A DNA stretch of 64,000 nucleotides from Streptomyces sp. Je 1-332 (GCF_040730185.1 NZ_CP160402.1:992001-1056000); one strand, 5' to 3'; positions 33,206-42,007 are shown, counted from the stretch's first letter. Notes: generated by a model not told the origin, from the letters alone. Translations and numbers: made by a program.

Positions 33206-33300
33206 TTTGTATTTCCGGTCATTTCCGGCGGGGCAATCATCGCGGCGACGCGGAGTCCGCACAGTGCGGGCTCAGGGCACTGCCCCGAAGGAGATATGAC

Positions 33301-33504
33301 ATGGCTATTGGCACCGTGAAGTGGTTCAACTCGGAAAAGGGCTTCGGCTTCATCGAGCAGGACGGCGGCGGCCCCGACGTCTTCGCCCACTACTCGAACA
33401 TCGCCGCCCAGGGCTTCCGTGAGCTCCAGGAAGGCCAGAAGGTGAACTTCGACATCGCCCAGGGCCAGAAGGGCCCGACGGCCGAGAACATCGTTCCCGC
33501 CTGA
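33301..33504 (+). CDS. Cold-shock protein, CspA family
   Basis: A 67-residue five-strand OB-fold RNA chaperone. RNP1 is KGFGFIEQ and RNP2 is VFAHYSNI; start [14 protein letters not shown] is typical, as is the length. It melts mRNA structure at low temperature. ATG 33301 has AAGGAGATATGAC before it, a strong ribosome site. A long leader with a hairpin lies upstream, and a terminator follows. A DEAD-box helicase gene lies next, matching a joint role in RNA remodelling. Confidence 0.96.
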   Translation: MAIGTVKWFNSEKGFGFIEQDGGGPDVFAHYSNIAAQGFRELQEGQKVNFDIAQGQKGPTAENIVPA

Positions 33505-33522
33505 CGCTCACGCGTACTTCGT

Positions 33523-33558
33523 AGCTGGGGCCCGCACCTTGGGGTGCGGGCCCCAGCT
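33523..33558 (+). terminator. Terminator of the cold-shock gene
   Basis: Perfect 16-bp stem (33523-33538 with 33543-33558) and loop TTGG, GC-rich, 19 bp after the stop, followed by a short TTTT. Confidence 0.88.
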
Positions 33559-33805
33559 CGTGCATTTTCCGCACCACCCGGGTCACGAATTACTTGAGTG
33601 CATACCTCTTCTCATCGGCTTCATCGGTATCGCACTCACCGTGCCCGTCCGGAACGTCATTCGTTCCCGCGCATCCGCCCCGCAGAACGCCTGCCGTCGG
33701 CCGGATTCGCTTCACGCATTTCATCCGGCCCGTTCTCGCGATTCTCCGTGCTGTGTTCTCGCCGCGGAAATTCCTTGGTACGTGCCGCATCGAGGAAGGT
33801 TCCGC
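33559..33805 (+). other. Leader region of the helicase gene
   Basis: About 250 bp between the cold-shock terminator and the helicase start. It is less GC-rich than its surroundings, holds no convincing gene, and ends in GAGGAAGG as ribosome site. A TTGAGT at 33594 could be a -35 element but I see no matching -10. A long structured 5' leader is common for cold-induced helicases. Confidence 0.4.
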
Positions 33806-35296
33806 ATGAACCGCGCACGCACGAACGACCGTCCTTTCCGCGCCCGCTCCGGCTCCGCTTCCGGCGCCCGCTCCGGCTCCGGCGCACCGCGCCGTTCCGG
33901 TGGCTACGGCCGCCGACCGTCCGCGCCCCAGGGCGAGTTCGCCCTGCCGGTCACGGTCACCCCGGCGCTCCCGGCCGTCGAGACCTTCGCCGATCTCGCG
34001 ATGCCGGCGCCCCTGCTCGCCGCGCTCGGCCGTGAAGGCATGAGCGTGCCCTTCCCGATCCAGGGCGCCACCCTCCCCAACTCCCTCGCGGGCCGTGACG
34101 TCCTTGGCCGTGGCCGCACCGGCTCGGGCAAGACGCTCGCCTTCGGGCTCGCGCTGCTCGCCCGCATGGACGGTCAGCGCGCCGAGCCGCGCCAGCCGCT
34201 CGCCCTGGTCCTCGTACCCACCCGGGAACTGGCCCAGCAGGTCACCGACGCCCTCACGCCGTACGCCCGCGCCCTGCGGCTGAAGCTCGCCACGGTGGTC
34301 GGTGGCATGTCGATCGGCAGGCAGGCCGGTGCGCTGCGCGCCGGCGCCGAGGTCGTCGTCGCCACGCCCGGCCGGCTCAAGGACCTCATCGACCGAGGCG
34401 ACTGCCGGCTGAACCAGGTGGGGATCACCGTCCTCGACGAGGCCGACCAGATGGCCGACATGGGCTTCATGCCGCAGGTCACCGCGCTGCTCGACCAGGT
34501 GCGTCCCGAGGGCCAGCGGATGCTGTTCTCGGCCACGCTCGACCGCAACGTCGACCTGCTCGTGCGCCGTTACCTCACGGACCCGGTGGTCCACTCCGTC
34601 GACCCGTCCGCGGGCGCGGTCACCACGATGGAGCACCACGTGCTGCACGTGCACGGCGCGGACAAGCACCGGACCACCACCGAGATCGCGGCCCGGGACG
34701 GCCGCGTGATCATGTTCCTGGACACCAAGCACGCCGTCGACCGGCTGACCGAGCACCTGCTGTGCAGCGGCGTGCGCGCCGCGGCCCTGCACGGCGGGAA
34801 GTCCCAGCCGCAGCGCACGCGGACCCTGACCCAGTTCAAGACCGGTCATGTGACGGTGCTCGTGGCGACGAACGTCGCCGCGCGCGGGATCCACGTCGAC
34901 AACCTCGACCTGGTCGTGAACGTCGACCCGCCCACCGACCACAAGGACTACCTCCACCGCGGCGGCCGCACGGCGCGCGCGGGTGAGTCCGGCAGCGTGG
35001 TCACCCTGGTGACGCCCAATCAGCGCCGCGACATGAGCCGCCTGATGGCCGCCGCGGGCATCACCCCGCAGACGGCCCAAGTGCGCTCCGGTGACGAGGA
35101 GTTGAGCCGTATCACCGGCGCCCAGGCTCCCTCGGGCGTCCCGGTCACCATCACCATGCCGGCCGCGGAGCGCCCCCGGCGTGGCAGCTCCTCCTCTTCC
35201 CGAGGGCGCCGCAGCCGCAGCGCCCAGGACCGGCGCACCGACCGTGCTCCGCGCCGTCCCGCCCAGGGGCCGTCCGCCTCGAGCTCGGCGGCCTAG
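33806..35296 (+). CDS. DEAD-box RNA helicase
   Basis: A 496-residue ATP-dependent RNA helicase. Motifs in order: Q-motif region FPIQGATLP, I GRTGSGKT, Ia PTRELAQQ, Ib TPGRLKDL, II DEAD in VLDEADQMADMGF, III SAT, and VI HRGGRTARAG. The N-terminal 45 residues are Arg/Ser/Gly-rich and the C-terminal 40 are basic with Arg/Ser runs; both probably bind RNA. Its place after a cold-shock gene suggests a role in RNA unwinding at low temperature or in ribosome assembly. Confidence 0.95.
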   Translation: MNRARTNDRPFRARSGSASGARSGSGAPRRSGGYGRRPSAPQGEFALPVTVTPALPAVETFADLAMPAPLLAALGREGMSVPFPIQGATLPNSLAGRDVLGRGRTGSGKTLAFGLALLARMDGQRAEPRQPLALVLVPTRELAQQVTDALTPYARALRLKLATVVGGMSIGRQAGALRAGAEVVVATPGRLKDLIDRGDCRLNQVGITVLDEADQMADMGFMPQVTALLDQVRPEGQRMLFSATLDRNVDLLVRRYLTDPVVHSVDPSAGAVTTMEHHVLHVHGADKHRTTTEIAARDGRVIMFLDTKHAVDRLTEHLLCSGVRAAALHGGKSQPQRTRTLTQFKTGHVTVLVATNVAARGIHVDNLDLVVNVDPPTDHKDYLHRGGRTARAGESGSVVTLVTPNQRRDMSRLMAAAGITPQTAQVRSGDEELSRITGAQAPSGVPVTITMPAAERPRRGSSSSSRGRRSRSAQDRRTDRAPRRPAQGPSASSSAA

Positions 35297-35345
35297 CCTG
35301 CGCGGGCCGCGCGACCACACTCACCCATCCCTGCAGGAGGCACCT

Positions 35346-35573
35346 TTGACACCGGTTCAGACACCGTCACGCGGTCCGCGGGTCCGTGACGACATGACCG
35401 TCGAGCTGGCCCTGTCGGTCATGGCGGGCGCGGGCGCCCGCCATCTGTTCCTGTGCGACGAGGACGACCAATGCACGGAGCTGATCACGCTGGACCGGCT
35501 CACCGCCGTCCGTGAGAGCACCGTCTACACGGACCAGGTCCGCCTACGGGACGTTCTCGCCCTCGCGCGTTGA
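35346..35573 (+). CDS. Small CBS-domain-like protein, 75 residues
   Basis: Carries one CBS-like half: VRDDMTVELALSVMAGAGAR, HLFLCDEDDQCTELITLDRL. The start is a rare TTG at 35346, supported by GGAGG at the right distance; the ATG at 35394 is the alternative. A single CBS motif would have to dimerise to bind a nucleotide. It lies 49 bp after the helicase gene and probably belongs to its operon. Confidence 0.7.
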   Translation: MTPVQTPSRGPRVRDDMTVELALSVMAGAGARHLFLCDEDDQCTELITLDRLTAVRESTVYTDQVRLRDVLALAR

Positions 35574-35620
35574 GCGCCTCACCCCTGTCAGCCGCCCCAT
35601 CTCCTCACCTGTGAGGCACC

Positions 35621-35929
35621 ATGCGCTGCGTCATCGCCCGTTTCCCGTTCGACCTCACCAAGAGCGGGGTGCTGGACTCGATGAAGGGCGTCAAGCCCGA
35701 GCCCGTCACGGGCGACTCGGTCATCATCGGCCGCCGCCACTACCCCATCAAGCAGGTGGGCGCGGTCATCACCCGGCAGGACCGTCGTGACTTCAGCGCC
35801 GCGGAGGTCACCCGCGCCATGCGGCTGCTGGGCTTCACCTGCCGTACGCCTTCCGAGGACGCGGCCCCGCGCGAGCTCACCCCGCTCCAGACGGCGTCGG
35901 CCCTGCTCGGCGCCGCCACTCCCGTGTAG
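35621..35929 (+). CDS. Hypothetical protein, 102 residues
   Basis: I do not recognise a named family. The protein begins MRCVIARFPFDLTKSGVLDS and contains VIIGRRHYPIKQVGAVITRQ and a C-terminal SCxx-free region PLQTASALLGA. ATG 35621 follows GTGAGG. Closely placed after the CBS-like gene, it completes the cold-shock run, and a strong terminator ends it. I recall similar short genes after helicase genes in other streptomycetes. Confidence 0.8.
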   Translation: MRCVIARFPFDLTKSGVLDSMKGVKPEPVTGDSVIIGRRHYPIKQVGAVITRQDRRDFSAAEVTRAMRLLGFTCRTPSEDAAPRELTPLQTASALLGAATPV

Positions 35930-35958
35930 CGGGAGACGCGGCACGCGACACCAGAACT

Positions 35959-36002
35959 GCGAAGAGGGCCCCGCCGGCACACGCCGGCGGGGCCCTCTTC
36001 GC
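35959..36002 (+). terminator. Terminator, 20-bp stem
   Basis: Perfect hairpin with arms 35959-35978 and 35983-36002 and loop ACAC. It closes the helicase/CBS/102-residue run, 29 bp after the last stop. Confidence 0.9.
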
Positions 36003-36210
36003 GTTGCCCGCTCGCATGCACCCGCCGCGACAGCGCATAAAATCTACGCCCGCGAAAGTAGACATTGGGCGATCGCATGATTAGGCTTTCTCTTGCTGCT
36101 GCGGACCCAGAGGGAGAGTCGGGGGAAGCAGACGCCATCAGGCAGGGCCGGACAGGGAAAACAAGAGGTCGGCGCAGCATCAGGGCCGACAGATGGTGTT
36201 GAATTTCCTT
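36003..36210. other. Probable promoter region of the MerR-like gene
   Basis: About 200 bp of lower GC content without a gene. It has a dyad TCTAC-N10-GTAGA (36043-36062), the right arm of which runs into TAGACA, a possible -10. A MerR-type operator often lies between -35 and -10 in this way, but I cannot name a -35. Confidence 0.35.
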
Positions 36211-36242
36211 CGGGGCCTTGGTGCCGTACGGCACCAAGGCCC
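36211..36242. repeat. Perfect 32-bp palindrome
   Basis: Fully self-complementary over 32 bp with no central spacer; the centre is CCGTACGG. It begins GGGGCCTTGGTGCC. It ends 27 bp before the MerR-like start. As RNA it folds into a 14-bp stem with a GTAC loop. It could be a terminator for the region upstream, an attenuator in the MerR leader, or a large operator. Confidence 0.85.
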
Positions 36243-36269
36243 CTCGACGCGTTCGCATAACGAGGTGAC

Positions 36270-36608
36270 ATGACAGCAGATACCCCACTCAGTGGTCGTC
36301 TGGACGACGACGACTATCCCGCCTACACCATGGGGCGGGCCGCCGAGATGCTCGGCACCACTCCCGGTTTCCTGCGGGCCATCGGCGAGGCCCGGCTGAT
36401 CACGCCGCTCCGCTCGGAAGGCGGACACCGGCGGTACTCCCGCTACCAACTGCGGATCGCCGCTCGCGCCCGCGAACTGGTGGACCAGGGGACCCCGGTC
36501 GAGGCGGCCTGCCGCATCGTCATCCTCGAGGACCAGCTGGAGGAGGCTCAGCGCATCAACGCCGAGTACCGCCGCGGCGCGACGGAGTCGAGCGAAAGCC
36601 CGACCTGA
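36270..36608 (+). CDS. MerR-like HTH protein
   Basis: A 112-residue protein with a MerR winged helix: YTMGRAAEMLGTTPGFLRAI, then TPLRSEGGHRRYSRYQLRIA, and a short coiled-coil (VILEDQLEEAQRINAEYRR). It lacks an effector domain. ATG 36270 follows CGAGGTGAC. Such short MerR-like proteins often follow cold-shock genes in streptomycetes. It converges with the PAS-LuxR gene after 16 bp. Confidence 0.88.
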   Translation: MTADTPLSGRLDDDDYPAYTMGRAAEMLGTTPGFLRAIGEARLITPLRSEGGHRRYSRYQLRIAARARELVDQGTPVEAACRIVILEDQLEEAQRINAEYRRGATESSESPT

Positions 36609-36624
36609 GCCTGCCCCCCTCCCG

Positions 36625-37290
36625 TCAGGCGCCAGCAGGGGCCACTCCCCCGGCAGGCCCGGTTCGCGCGACCGGAGGCCATACCCCCGGGGCGAGAACC
36701 CCCAGCGCGTACGCCCGCGCCACCAGTTCCGTGCGGTTCGCCGCGCCCCAGCGCTCGGTCAGGCGGCGCAGATGGTAGGTGACGCCGTCCGTGGTCAGGC
36801 CCGTGTCGCGGGCGGCCTGAGCCGTGGTGGCGCCGCCTGCGAGCAGGGCCAGAATGCGGGCCTCCGCCGCGGTGGCGGCTTCGGCGGGCGCCGGAGCGGC
36901 GGCGGGGGCACGCTCCTCGCCCAGGACACGGAGCAGCACAAGGAGGCCGGGGGTCTCGTCGACCGTGTCGCTCACCGGCTCCGCCGTCAGCTCGCCGTGG
37001 CGGCGCACCCCGTCGGCCGCCTCCCAGTGCACCGCGACCGGGTAGCGCGAGCGGTGCCTCAGCCGCACCGCCTCGGCGATCCGCAGGACCTGCGTCCTCT
37101 CGTCGGGGCGGAACAGCTCCAGGACGTTGCGGCCGCGCAGGGTGCCGGAGGTCTCGCCCCATTCCGCCGCCATCGCCGGGTTGGCGAGGATGATCGCCCC
37201 GCTCGCGTCGCAGACCGCGACCGGCATCGGGATGCGGTTGAAGAGGAGCATGGCGCGGTTGCGCCACAGCACGGAGTCCGCTGAGTCCAC
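36625..37290 (-). CDS. PAS domain LuxR-type regulator
   Basis: A 221-residue regulator: PAS sensor (about residues 12-125; MPVAVCDASGAIILANPAMA) and LuxR C-terminal HTH (about 140-200; ILALLAGGATTAQAARDTGL, TTDGVTYHLRRL). GTG 37290 follows GGAAGGAG. It is divergent from the CYP102 gene, and the intergenic region holds a perfect 22-bp dyad, so it very probably regulates that enzyme. A PAS domain may sense a substrate or redox state. Confidence 0.9.
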   Translation of the reverse strand: MDSADSVLWRNRAMLLFNRIPMPVAVCDASGAIILANPAMAAEWGETSGTLRGRNVLELFRPDERTQVLRIAEAVRLRHRSRYPVAVHWEAADGVRRHGELTAEPVSDTVDETPGLLVLLRVLGEERAPAAAPAPAEAATAAEARILALLAGGATTAQAARDTGLTTDGVTYHLRRLTERWGAANRTELVARAYALGVLAPGVWPPVARTGPAGGVAPAGA

Positions 37291-37332
37291 GGGGCGGCTC
37301 CTTCCGGGCAGTCAAGAGCGGAGCGTCGTTCT

Positions 37333-37354
37333 CCACTACACAATCATGTAGTGG
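37333..37354. promoter_or_regulatory. Dyad operator between PAS-LuxR and CYP102
   Basis: Perfect inverted repeat CCACTACA-N6-TGTAGTGG, 42 bp before the regulator start and 78 bp before the P450 start. The arm length and spacing suit a LuxR-type dimer. Confidence 0.7.
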
Positions 37355-37432
37355 TACGGCGCGGACCGGCGGGGATCGGCGATCAAGCTGGTGAGCAGTG
37401 ACTTCCGTACGGCGAAAGGCAGTTGTCACGCC

Positions 37433-40400
37433 ATGCCCCCCACCACCACCGCACCGCTCTCCCAGGACGCCGGTTCCGTCCTCGACGACGTACCGCTGAT
37501 CGACATATCCGCCACCGGCCCCGGGCCCGCCCCGCTGCAGCAGGTCATGGAACTGGTCCGCCGCCACGGGCCCGTCGTGCGGCGGCGGCTGCACGGCCGC
37601 GACGCGCTGTTCGTGAGCGATCTCGACCTTGTCACCGAGCTCGCCGACGAGTCCCGGTTCGCCAAGCACGTCGGTCCCGCCCTGGAGAACGTGCGCGAGT
37701 TCACCGCCGACGGACTGTTCACCGCGTACAACGACGAGCCCAACTGGGCTCGCGCGCACGACATCCTCATGCCCGCCTTCGCGCTGGGTTCAATGCGCAC
37801 GTACCACCCCATGATGGTGCGCGTCGCCCGTCGGCTCATCGAGTCGTGGGACCGGGGCGCGCGGGACGGGCGTCCTGTGGACGTGCCGGGTGACATGACC
37901 CGGATGACCTTGGACACCATCGGGCTCGCCGGGTTCGGCTACGACTTCGGGTCGTTCGAGCGGGCCGAGCCGCATCCCTTCATCGAATCCATGGTCCGCT
38001 GCCTGGAGTGGAGCATGACGCGGCTGAGCCGTACGCCGGGCAGTGACCACTCGGCGGCGGACGCGGCCTTCCGGGCGGACGCCGACTATCTGGCGCAGGT
38101 GGTCGACGAGGTCATCTCGGCGCGGGCGGGCGGCGCGCCGGGCGCGGAACCCACCGACGACCTGCTCGGCCTCATGCTCAGTGCCGCGCACCCGGGTGAC
38201 GGCACGAAGCTGGACACCGCCAACATCCGCAACCAGGTCATCACCTTCCTGATCGCGGGGCACGAGACGACGTCCGGCGCGATGTCGTTCGCGCTGTACT
38301 ACCTGACCAAGCATCCCGCCGTCCTTGATCTCGTGCGACGCGAGGTCGACGCCCTGTGGGGCGACACGGCCGACCCCGAGCCGTCCTTCGACGACGTCGG
38401 GCGGCTCACGTACACCCGTCAGGTCCTCAACGAGGCGCTTCGCCTGTGGCCCACTGCAGCCGCGTTCGGCAGGCACGCCCGCGAGGACACGCTCCTCGGC
38501 GGCCGCATACCGCTGCGCGCGGGGCAGGGCGTCACCGTCCTGACGCCGATGCTGCACCGGCAACCCGTGTGGGGCGACAATCCGGAGCTCTTCGATCCGG
38601 CGCGCTTCACGGCGGAGGCGGAGGCGGCGCGCTCACCGCACGCCTTCAAGCCGTTCGGCACCGGTGAACGCGCTTGCATCGGGCGGCAGTTCGCGCTGCA
38701 CGAGGCGACCATGCTGCTCGGGATGCTGGTTTACCGCTACCGGCTGCACGACCACGCCGGCTACCGGCTCACCGTCAAGGAGACGCTCACCCTGAAGCCC
38801 GACGGCTTCACGCTCACGCTGACGTCGCGCACCGCCGCCGACCGCGTGCACGCCGGGCTGCCGGGTGCGGGCGTCGACCTGGCCGACGCGGAGTCCGACG
38901 CCACCGCCCTGCCTGCGCGCGTCATGCCCGGCACCCGCGCGCTCTTCCTGCACGGCAGCAACTACGGCACCTGCCGGGACTTCGCCGCCCAACTCGCCGA
39001 CGAGGCAGCCGCGGTGGGCTGCGAGACGGAGGTCGCGCCGCTGGACGAGTACGCCGCCGCCCTGCCCGCCGACCGGCCGGTCGTCATCACCGCGGCCTCC
39101 TACAACGGCCGGCCCACCGACGACGCCGCGGCGTTCGCCTCCTGGCTCGACGGCGCCCCCGCGGCCACCGCCGAGAACGTCACGTACGCGGTCCTCGGTG
39201 TGGGCGACCGCAACTGGGCCGCCACGTATCAGCACGTCCCGACGCGCTTCGACGAGCGGCTGGCGGAGCTGGGCGGCGTCCGGCTCATGGAGCGTGCGGC
39301 GGCCGACGCTTCGGGTGATCTCGGGGGCTCCGTACGGGAGTTCACGGCGCGGCTGCGTACGGCACTTCTCGAGCGGTACGGCGACCCCGAGGCCCTGGAG
39401 GTCTCGGAGACCGCCGCTTCTTCGGACGCGTACGAGGTCCGCGAAGTGACCGGGGGCCCGCTGGACGCGCTCGCCGCGCGGCACGGTCTGGTCCCGATGA
39501 CGGTCACCGAGGCCTACGACCTCACCGCGCCCGGCCATCCCCGTACGAAGCGCTTCGTACGGCTGGCCCTGCCCGACGGAACGACCTATCGCACCGGCGA
39601 CCACCTCACCGTGCTGCCCGTCAACGATCCCTCGCTCGTCGACCGGGCCGCGGCGGCGCTCGGCGTGGACCCGGACGCCGTTCTCGACATCCGGGCGACG
39701 CGCCCGCGCCGCGACGGCCTCTCCGTGGACCGGCCACTGACGGTGCGTCACCTGCTTACGCAGCACGTCGAGTTGCAGGAGCGGCCCACCGCGGGCCAGC
39801 TGGCCGTACTTGCGGCGGCCAACCCCTGCCCGCCGGAGCGGTCGGCCCTCTCCGTACTGGTCGACGACGCCGAGGCTCGCGCGGCCGACGGGCGCACGCT
39901 GCTCGAACTCATGGAGGCCTGCCCGGCCCTGCGCGGTGCTCTGGAGTGGCCACGGCTGCTCGACGTGCTCACGCCCTTGCGGCCCCGCCACTACTCGGTG
40001 TCCTCGTCACCGGCGGTGCACCCCGGCCACGCCGACCTGATGGTGTCCCTCCTGGAGGCGCCGGCCCGCTCCGGCAGCGGGCAGCTGTACCGCGGGACGG
40101 GCTCCGGCCATCTCAACAGGGTGCGGCCGGGCGACACCGTCCTGGCCCGCGTCCAGCCGTGCCTCGAGGCCTTCCGCATCGACCACGCGGACTCCGCGCC
40201 CGTCATCATGGTCGCCGCGGGCACCGGCCTCGCCCCGTTCCGCGGCACGATCGCGGACCGTACGGCCCTGAAGTCCAAGGGGGCCGAACTCCCCTCCGCC
40301 CTCTGCTACTTCGGATGCGACGACCCGGAAGGGGACTTCCTGCACGCCGAGGAGCTGCGCGCCGCGGAGTCCGCCGGAGCGGTCTCGCTGCGTCCCGCCT

Positions 40401-40663
40401 TCAGCGCGGCCCCCGTGGACGGGGCGGCCTTCGTCCAGCACCGCATCGCGGCGGAGGCGGACGAGGTGTGGGCACTGCTGACCGCCGGAGCCCGGGTGTA
40501 CGTGTGCGGCGACGGCTCACGCATGGCCCCGGGCGTACGTGACGCCCTGCGCACCCTCCACCGGCAACGCACTCCGGGGGCCACGGCGGCGGACTCCGAA
40601 CAGTGGCTGAACGAACTGACCGCGCAGGGGCGTTACGTGGAGGACGTGTACGCGGCGGGATAG
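37433..40663 (+). CDS. Self-sufficient cytochrome P450-reductase fusion (CYP102, P450 BM3-like)
   Basis: A 1076-residue fusion of P450 and NADPH-P450 reductase, close in order and length to P450 BM3 (1049). Heme domain about 1-470: oxygen-activation AGHETTSG (275-282), E-x-x-R as EALR (334-337), heme ligand Cys415 in FKPFGTGERACIGRQF. Flavodoxin part begins near 502 (GSNYGTC phosphate loop); FAD/NADPH part includes RHYSVSSSPAVHPG and VAAGTGLAPFRGT. Phe of DGLFTA (BM3 Phe87) is kept. The BM3 Arg47/Tyr51 carboxylate anchor is not evident, since that stretch is longer and reads VVRRRLHGRD. The terminal BM3 Trp1046 is Tyr here (EDVYAAG). It probably hydroxylates fatty acids or another lipophilic compound. 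Confidence 0.95.
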   Translation: MPPTTTAPLSQDAGSVLDDVPLIDISATGPGPAPLQQVMELVRRHGPVVRRRLHGRDALFVSDLDLVTELADESRFAKHVGPALENVREFTADGLFTAYNDEPNWARAHDILMPAFALGSMRTYHPMMVRVARRLIESWDRGARDGRPVDVPGDMTRMTLDTIGLAGFGYDFGSFERAEPHPFIESMVRCLEWSMTRLSRTPGSDHSAADAAFRADADYLAQVVDEVISARAGGAPGAEPTDDLLGLMLSAAHPGDGTKLDTANIRNQVITFLIAGHETTSGAMSFALYYLTKHPAVLDLVRREVDALWGDTADPEPSFDDVGRLTYTRQVLNEALRLWPTAAAFGRHAREDTLLGGRIPLRAGQGVTVLTPMLHRQPVWGDNPELFDPARFTAEAEAARSPHAFKPFGTGERACIGRQFALHEATMLLGMLVYRYRLHDHAGYRLTVKETLTLKPDGFTLTLTSRTAADRVHAGLPGAGVDLADAESDATALPARVMPGTRALFLHGSNYGTCRDFAAQLADEAAAVGCETEVAPLDEYAAALPADRPVVITAASYNGRPTDDAAAFASWLDGAPAATAENVTYAVLGVGDRNWAATYQHVPTRFDERLAELGGVRLMERAAADASGDLGGSVREFTARLRTALLERYGDPEALEVSETAASSDAYEVREVTGGPLDALAARHGLVPMTVTEAYDLTAPGHPRTKRFVRLALPDGTTYRTGDHLTVLPVNDPSLVDRAAAALGVDPDAVLDIRATRPRRDGLSVDRPLTVRHLLTQHVELQERPTAGQLAVLAAANPCPPERSALSVLVDDAEARAADGRTLLELMEACPALRGALEWPRLLDVLTPLRPRHYSVSSSPAVHPGHADLMVSLLEAPARSGSGQLYRGTGSGHLNRVRPGDTVLARVQPCLEAFRIDHADSAPVIMVAAGTGLAPFRGTIADRTALKSKGAELPSALCYFGCDDPEGDFLHAEELRAAESAGAVSLRPAFSAAPVDGAAFVQHRIAAEADEVWALLTAGARVYVCGDGSRMAPGVRDALRTLHRQRTPGATAADSEQWLNELTAQGRYVEDVYAAG

Positions 40664-40688
40664 CCACGGGCCTGGTGAAGAGAGCCGG

Positions 40689-41381
40689 TCACGCCGGGCC
40701 CGGACCATCGGGCCCGGCGGTGAGGGAGTCGATGTCGAACAACTCCCCCAGGGCGCGCACCGTTTCGTCGCTGTGTATGTGGTGCAGGGGCCGGATGCCG
40801 AGTCGTGCCGCCCCGCGCAGGTTGTGCTCCAGGTCGTCGATCATGACGCAGGCGGACGGCTCGACGCCCAGCCGGTCGCAGGCCGTCCGGTAGATGCGGC
40901 GGCCCGGTTTGCGGGAGCCGATCTCGCTGGAGATGACGACGGTGTCCGCGAGCGCGCCCAGGTCGTATCCCTGGTAGCAGTCGTCGCCCAGCGCGTTCGA
41001 CACGATCGCCACCGGGACGCCCCGGGCGCGCAGCTCGCGCAGGGCCGCGAGCATCTTCTCGTCCGGCCGCATCCCCGCCCCGATCGCGGCGACGAGCCCG
41101 GAGGGCTCCACCTCCACGCCCTTCTCCCGCAGCCGCCCCGCGACGCCCCGCTCGAAGTCGGCCTCGCTCATGCGTCCGCACTCATGCTCCACCAGGAGCG
41201 CCGCCGACTCCGCGTCCTCCCGGAACAGCCGCTCGATGAGCGTCGGATCGTCGCCCACCCGCGTGGAGTAGGCACGGAAAGAGTCGAGCACGCTCGTGGT
41301 CAGCACACCGCCGAAGTCGGTGAGTACCGCCCGCGGTGGTCCCTCCGGCCGCGCCTCGAGCACGTCGTCCAGGTCTTCCAC
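40689..41381 (-). CDS. HAD family hydrolase (phosphatase)
   Basis: A 230-residue HAD protein. Motif I AVLTDFGGVLT, motif II IVSNALGDD, motif III KPGRRIYRTA, motif IV VMIDDLEHNLRGA. It resembles the YihX/epoxide-hydrolase-N branch; substrate unknown. The frame stays open to 41441, but GTG 41381 has AGGAGG at the right spacing and leaves a 10-bp gap to the PadR stop. It probably forms an operon with PadR. Confidence 0.87.
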   Translation of the reverse strand: MEDLDDVLEARPEGPPRAVLTDFGGVLTTSVLDSFRAYSTRVGDDPTLIERLFREDAESAALLVEHECGRMSEADFERGVAGRLREKGVEVEPSGLVAAIGAGMRPDEKMLAALRELRARGVPVAIVSNALGDDCYQGYDLGALADTVVISSEIGSRKPGRRIYRTACDRLGVEPSACVMIDDLEHNLRGAARLGIRPLHHIHSDETVRALGELFDIDSLTAGPDGPGPA

Positions 41382-41391
41382 GTCTTCCTCC

Positions 41392-41967
41392 TCAAGACCC
41401 GCCCTTGTCGGCGTAGTTGAATCGTCGGTCGAGGATCTCAAGGACCCGCTCGCCCCAGCGCAGGTTCGACTCCTCCAGAGACCTGCCCGCCATCAGCGTG
41501 AGGTAGGGGCCGATGCGCTCGGCCTCGCGCAGGTACGTCTCCTCCTCGCGGCCGCCGAGGAGGTGGACGCGCAGCCGCTCGTACCGGGCGAGCTTGCCGC
41601 GCGACCACGCCATGCGCTCCTCGATCAGCGCGCGGGTGGCCGCCGGGTCGCCGCCGTCCATGGCCTGCACCTTGACCATGAGCTCGTCCCGGATGGCGAT
41701 GGGCCGGGGCGGCTCGGCGGCGAAGCCGTGCAGATCACGCCGCCCGGCTTCGGTGAGCGTGAACATCCGTTTGTTCGGCCTGCGTTCCTGCTGCACCACG
41801 CGGGCGTCGATCAGACCGTCGGCGGCCAGTCGCTCCAGCTCGCGGTAGAGCTGCTGGGGCGTCGCGGACCAGAAGTTCGACACGGACACGTCGAAGATCT
41901 TCGCCAGGTCGTACCCGGACGACTCGCCCTCCAGGAGCGCCGCGAACACCGCGTACTTGAGAGACAT
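41392..41967 (-). CDS. PadR family transcriptional regulator
   Basis: A 191-residue PadR regulator: winged helix (SLKYAVFAALLEGESSGYDL, then FWSATPQQLYRELERLAADG) and a C-terminal dimerisation domain with long helices (ATRALIEERMAWSRGKLARY). PadR proteins respond to phenolics or drugs. The start ATG 41967 gives the usual MSLKYAVF opening. It is divergent from a SnoaL-like gene, and a perfect TACTCAA dyad lies between. Confidence 0.9.
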   Translation of the reverse strand: MSLKYAVFAALLEGESSGYDLAKIFDVSVSNFWSATPQQLYRELERLAADGLIDARVVQQERRPNKRMFTLTEAGRRDLHGFAAEPPRPIAIRDELMVKVQAMDGGDPAATRALIEERMAWSRGKLARYERLRVHLLGGREEETYLREAERIGPYLTLMAGRSLEESNLRWGERVLEILDRRFNYADKGGS

Positions 41968-42007
41968 CTGGACACCGTACACCGATGTGATTACTCTCCA
42001 TCGCACC

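Noticed and set aside
33539..33805. N-terminal extension of the helicase
   Set aside because: It begins inside the cold-shock terminator and lacks helicase family sequence; ATG 33806 with GAGGAAGG is better.
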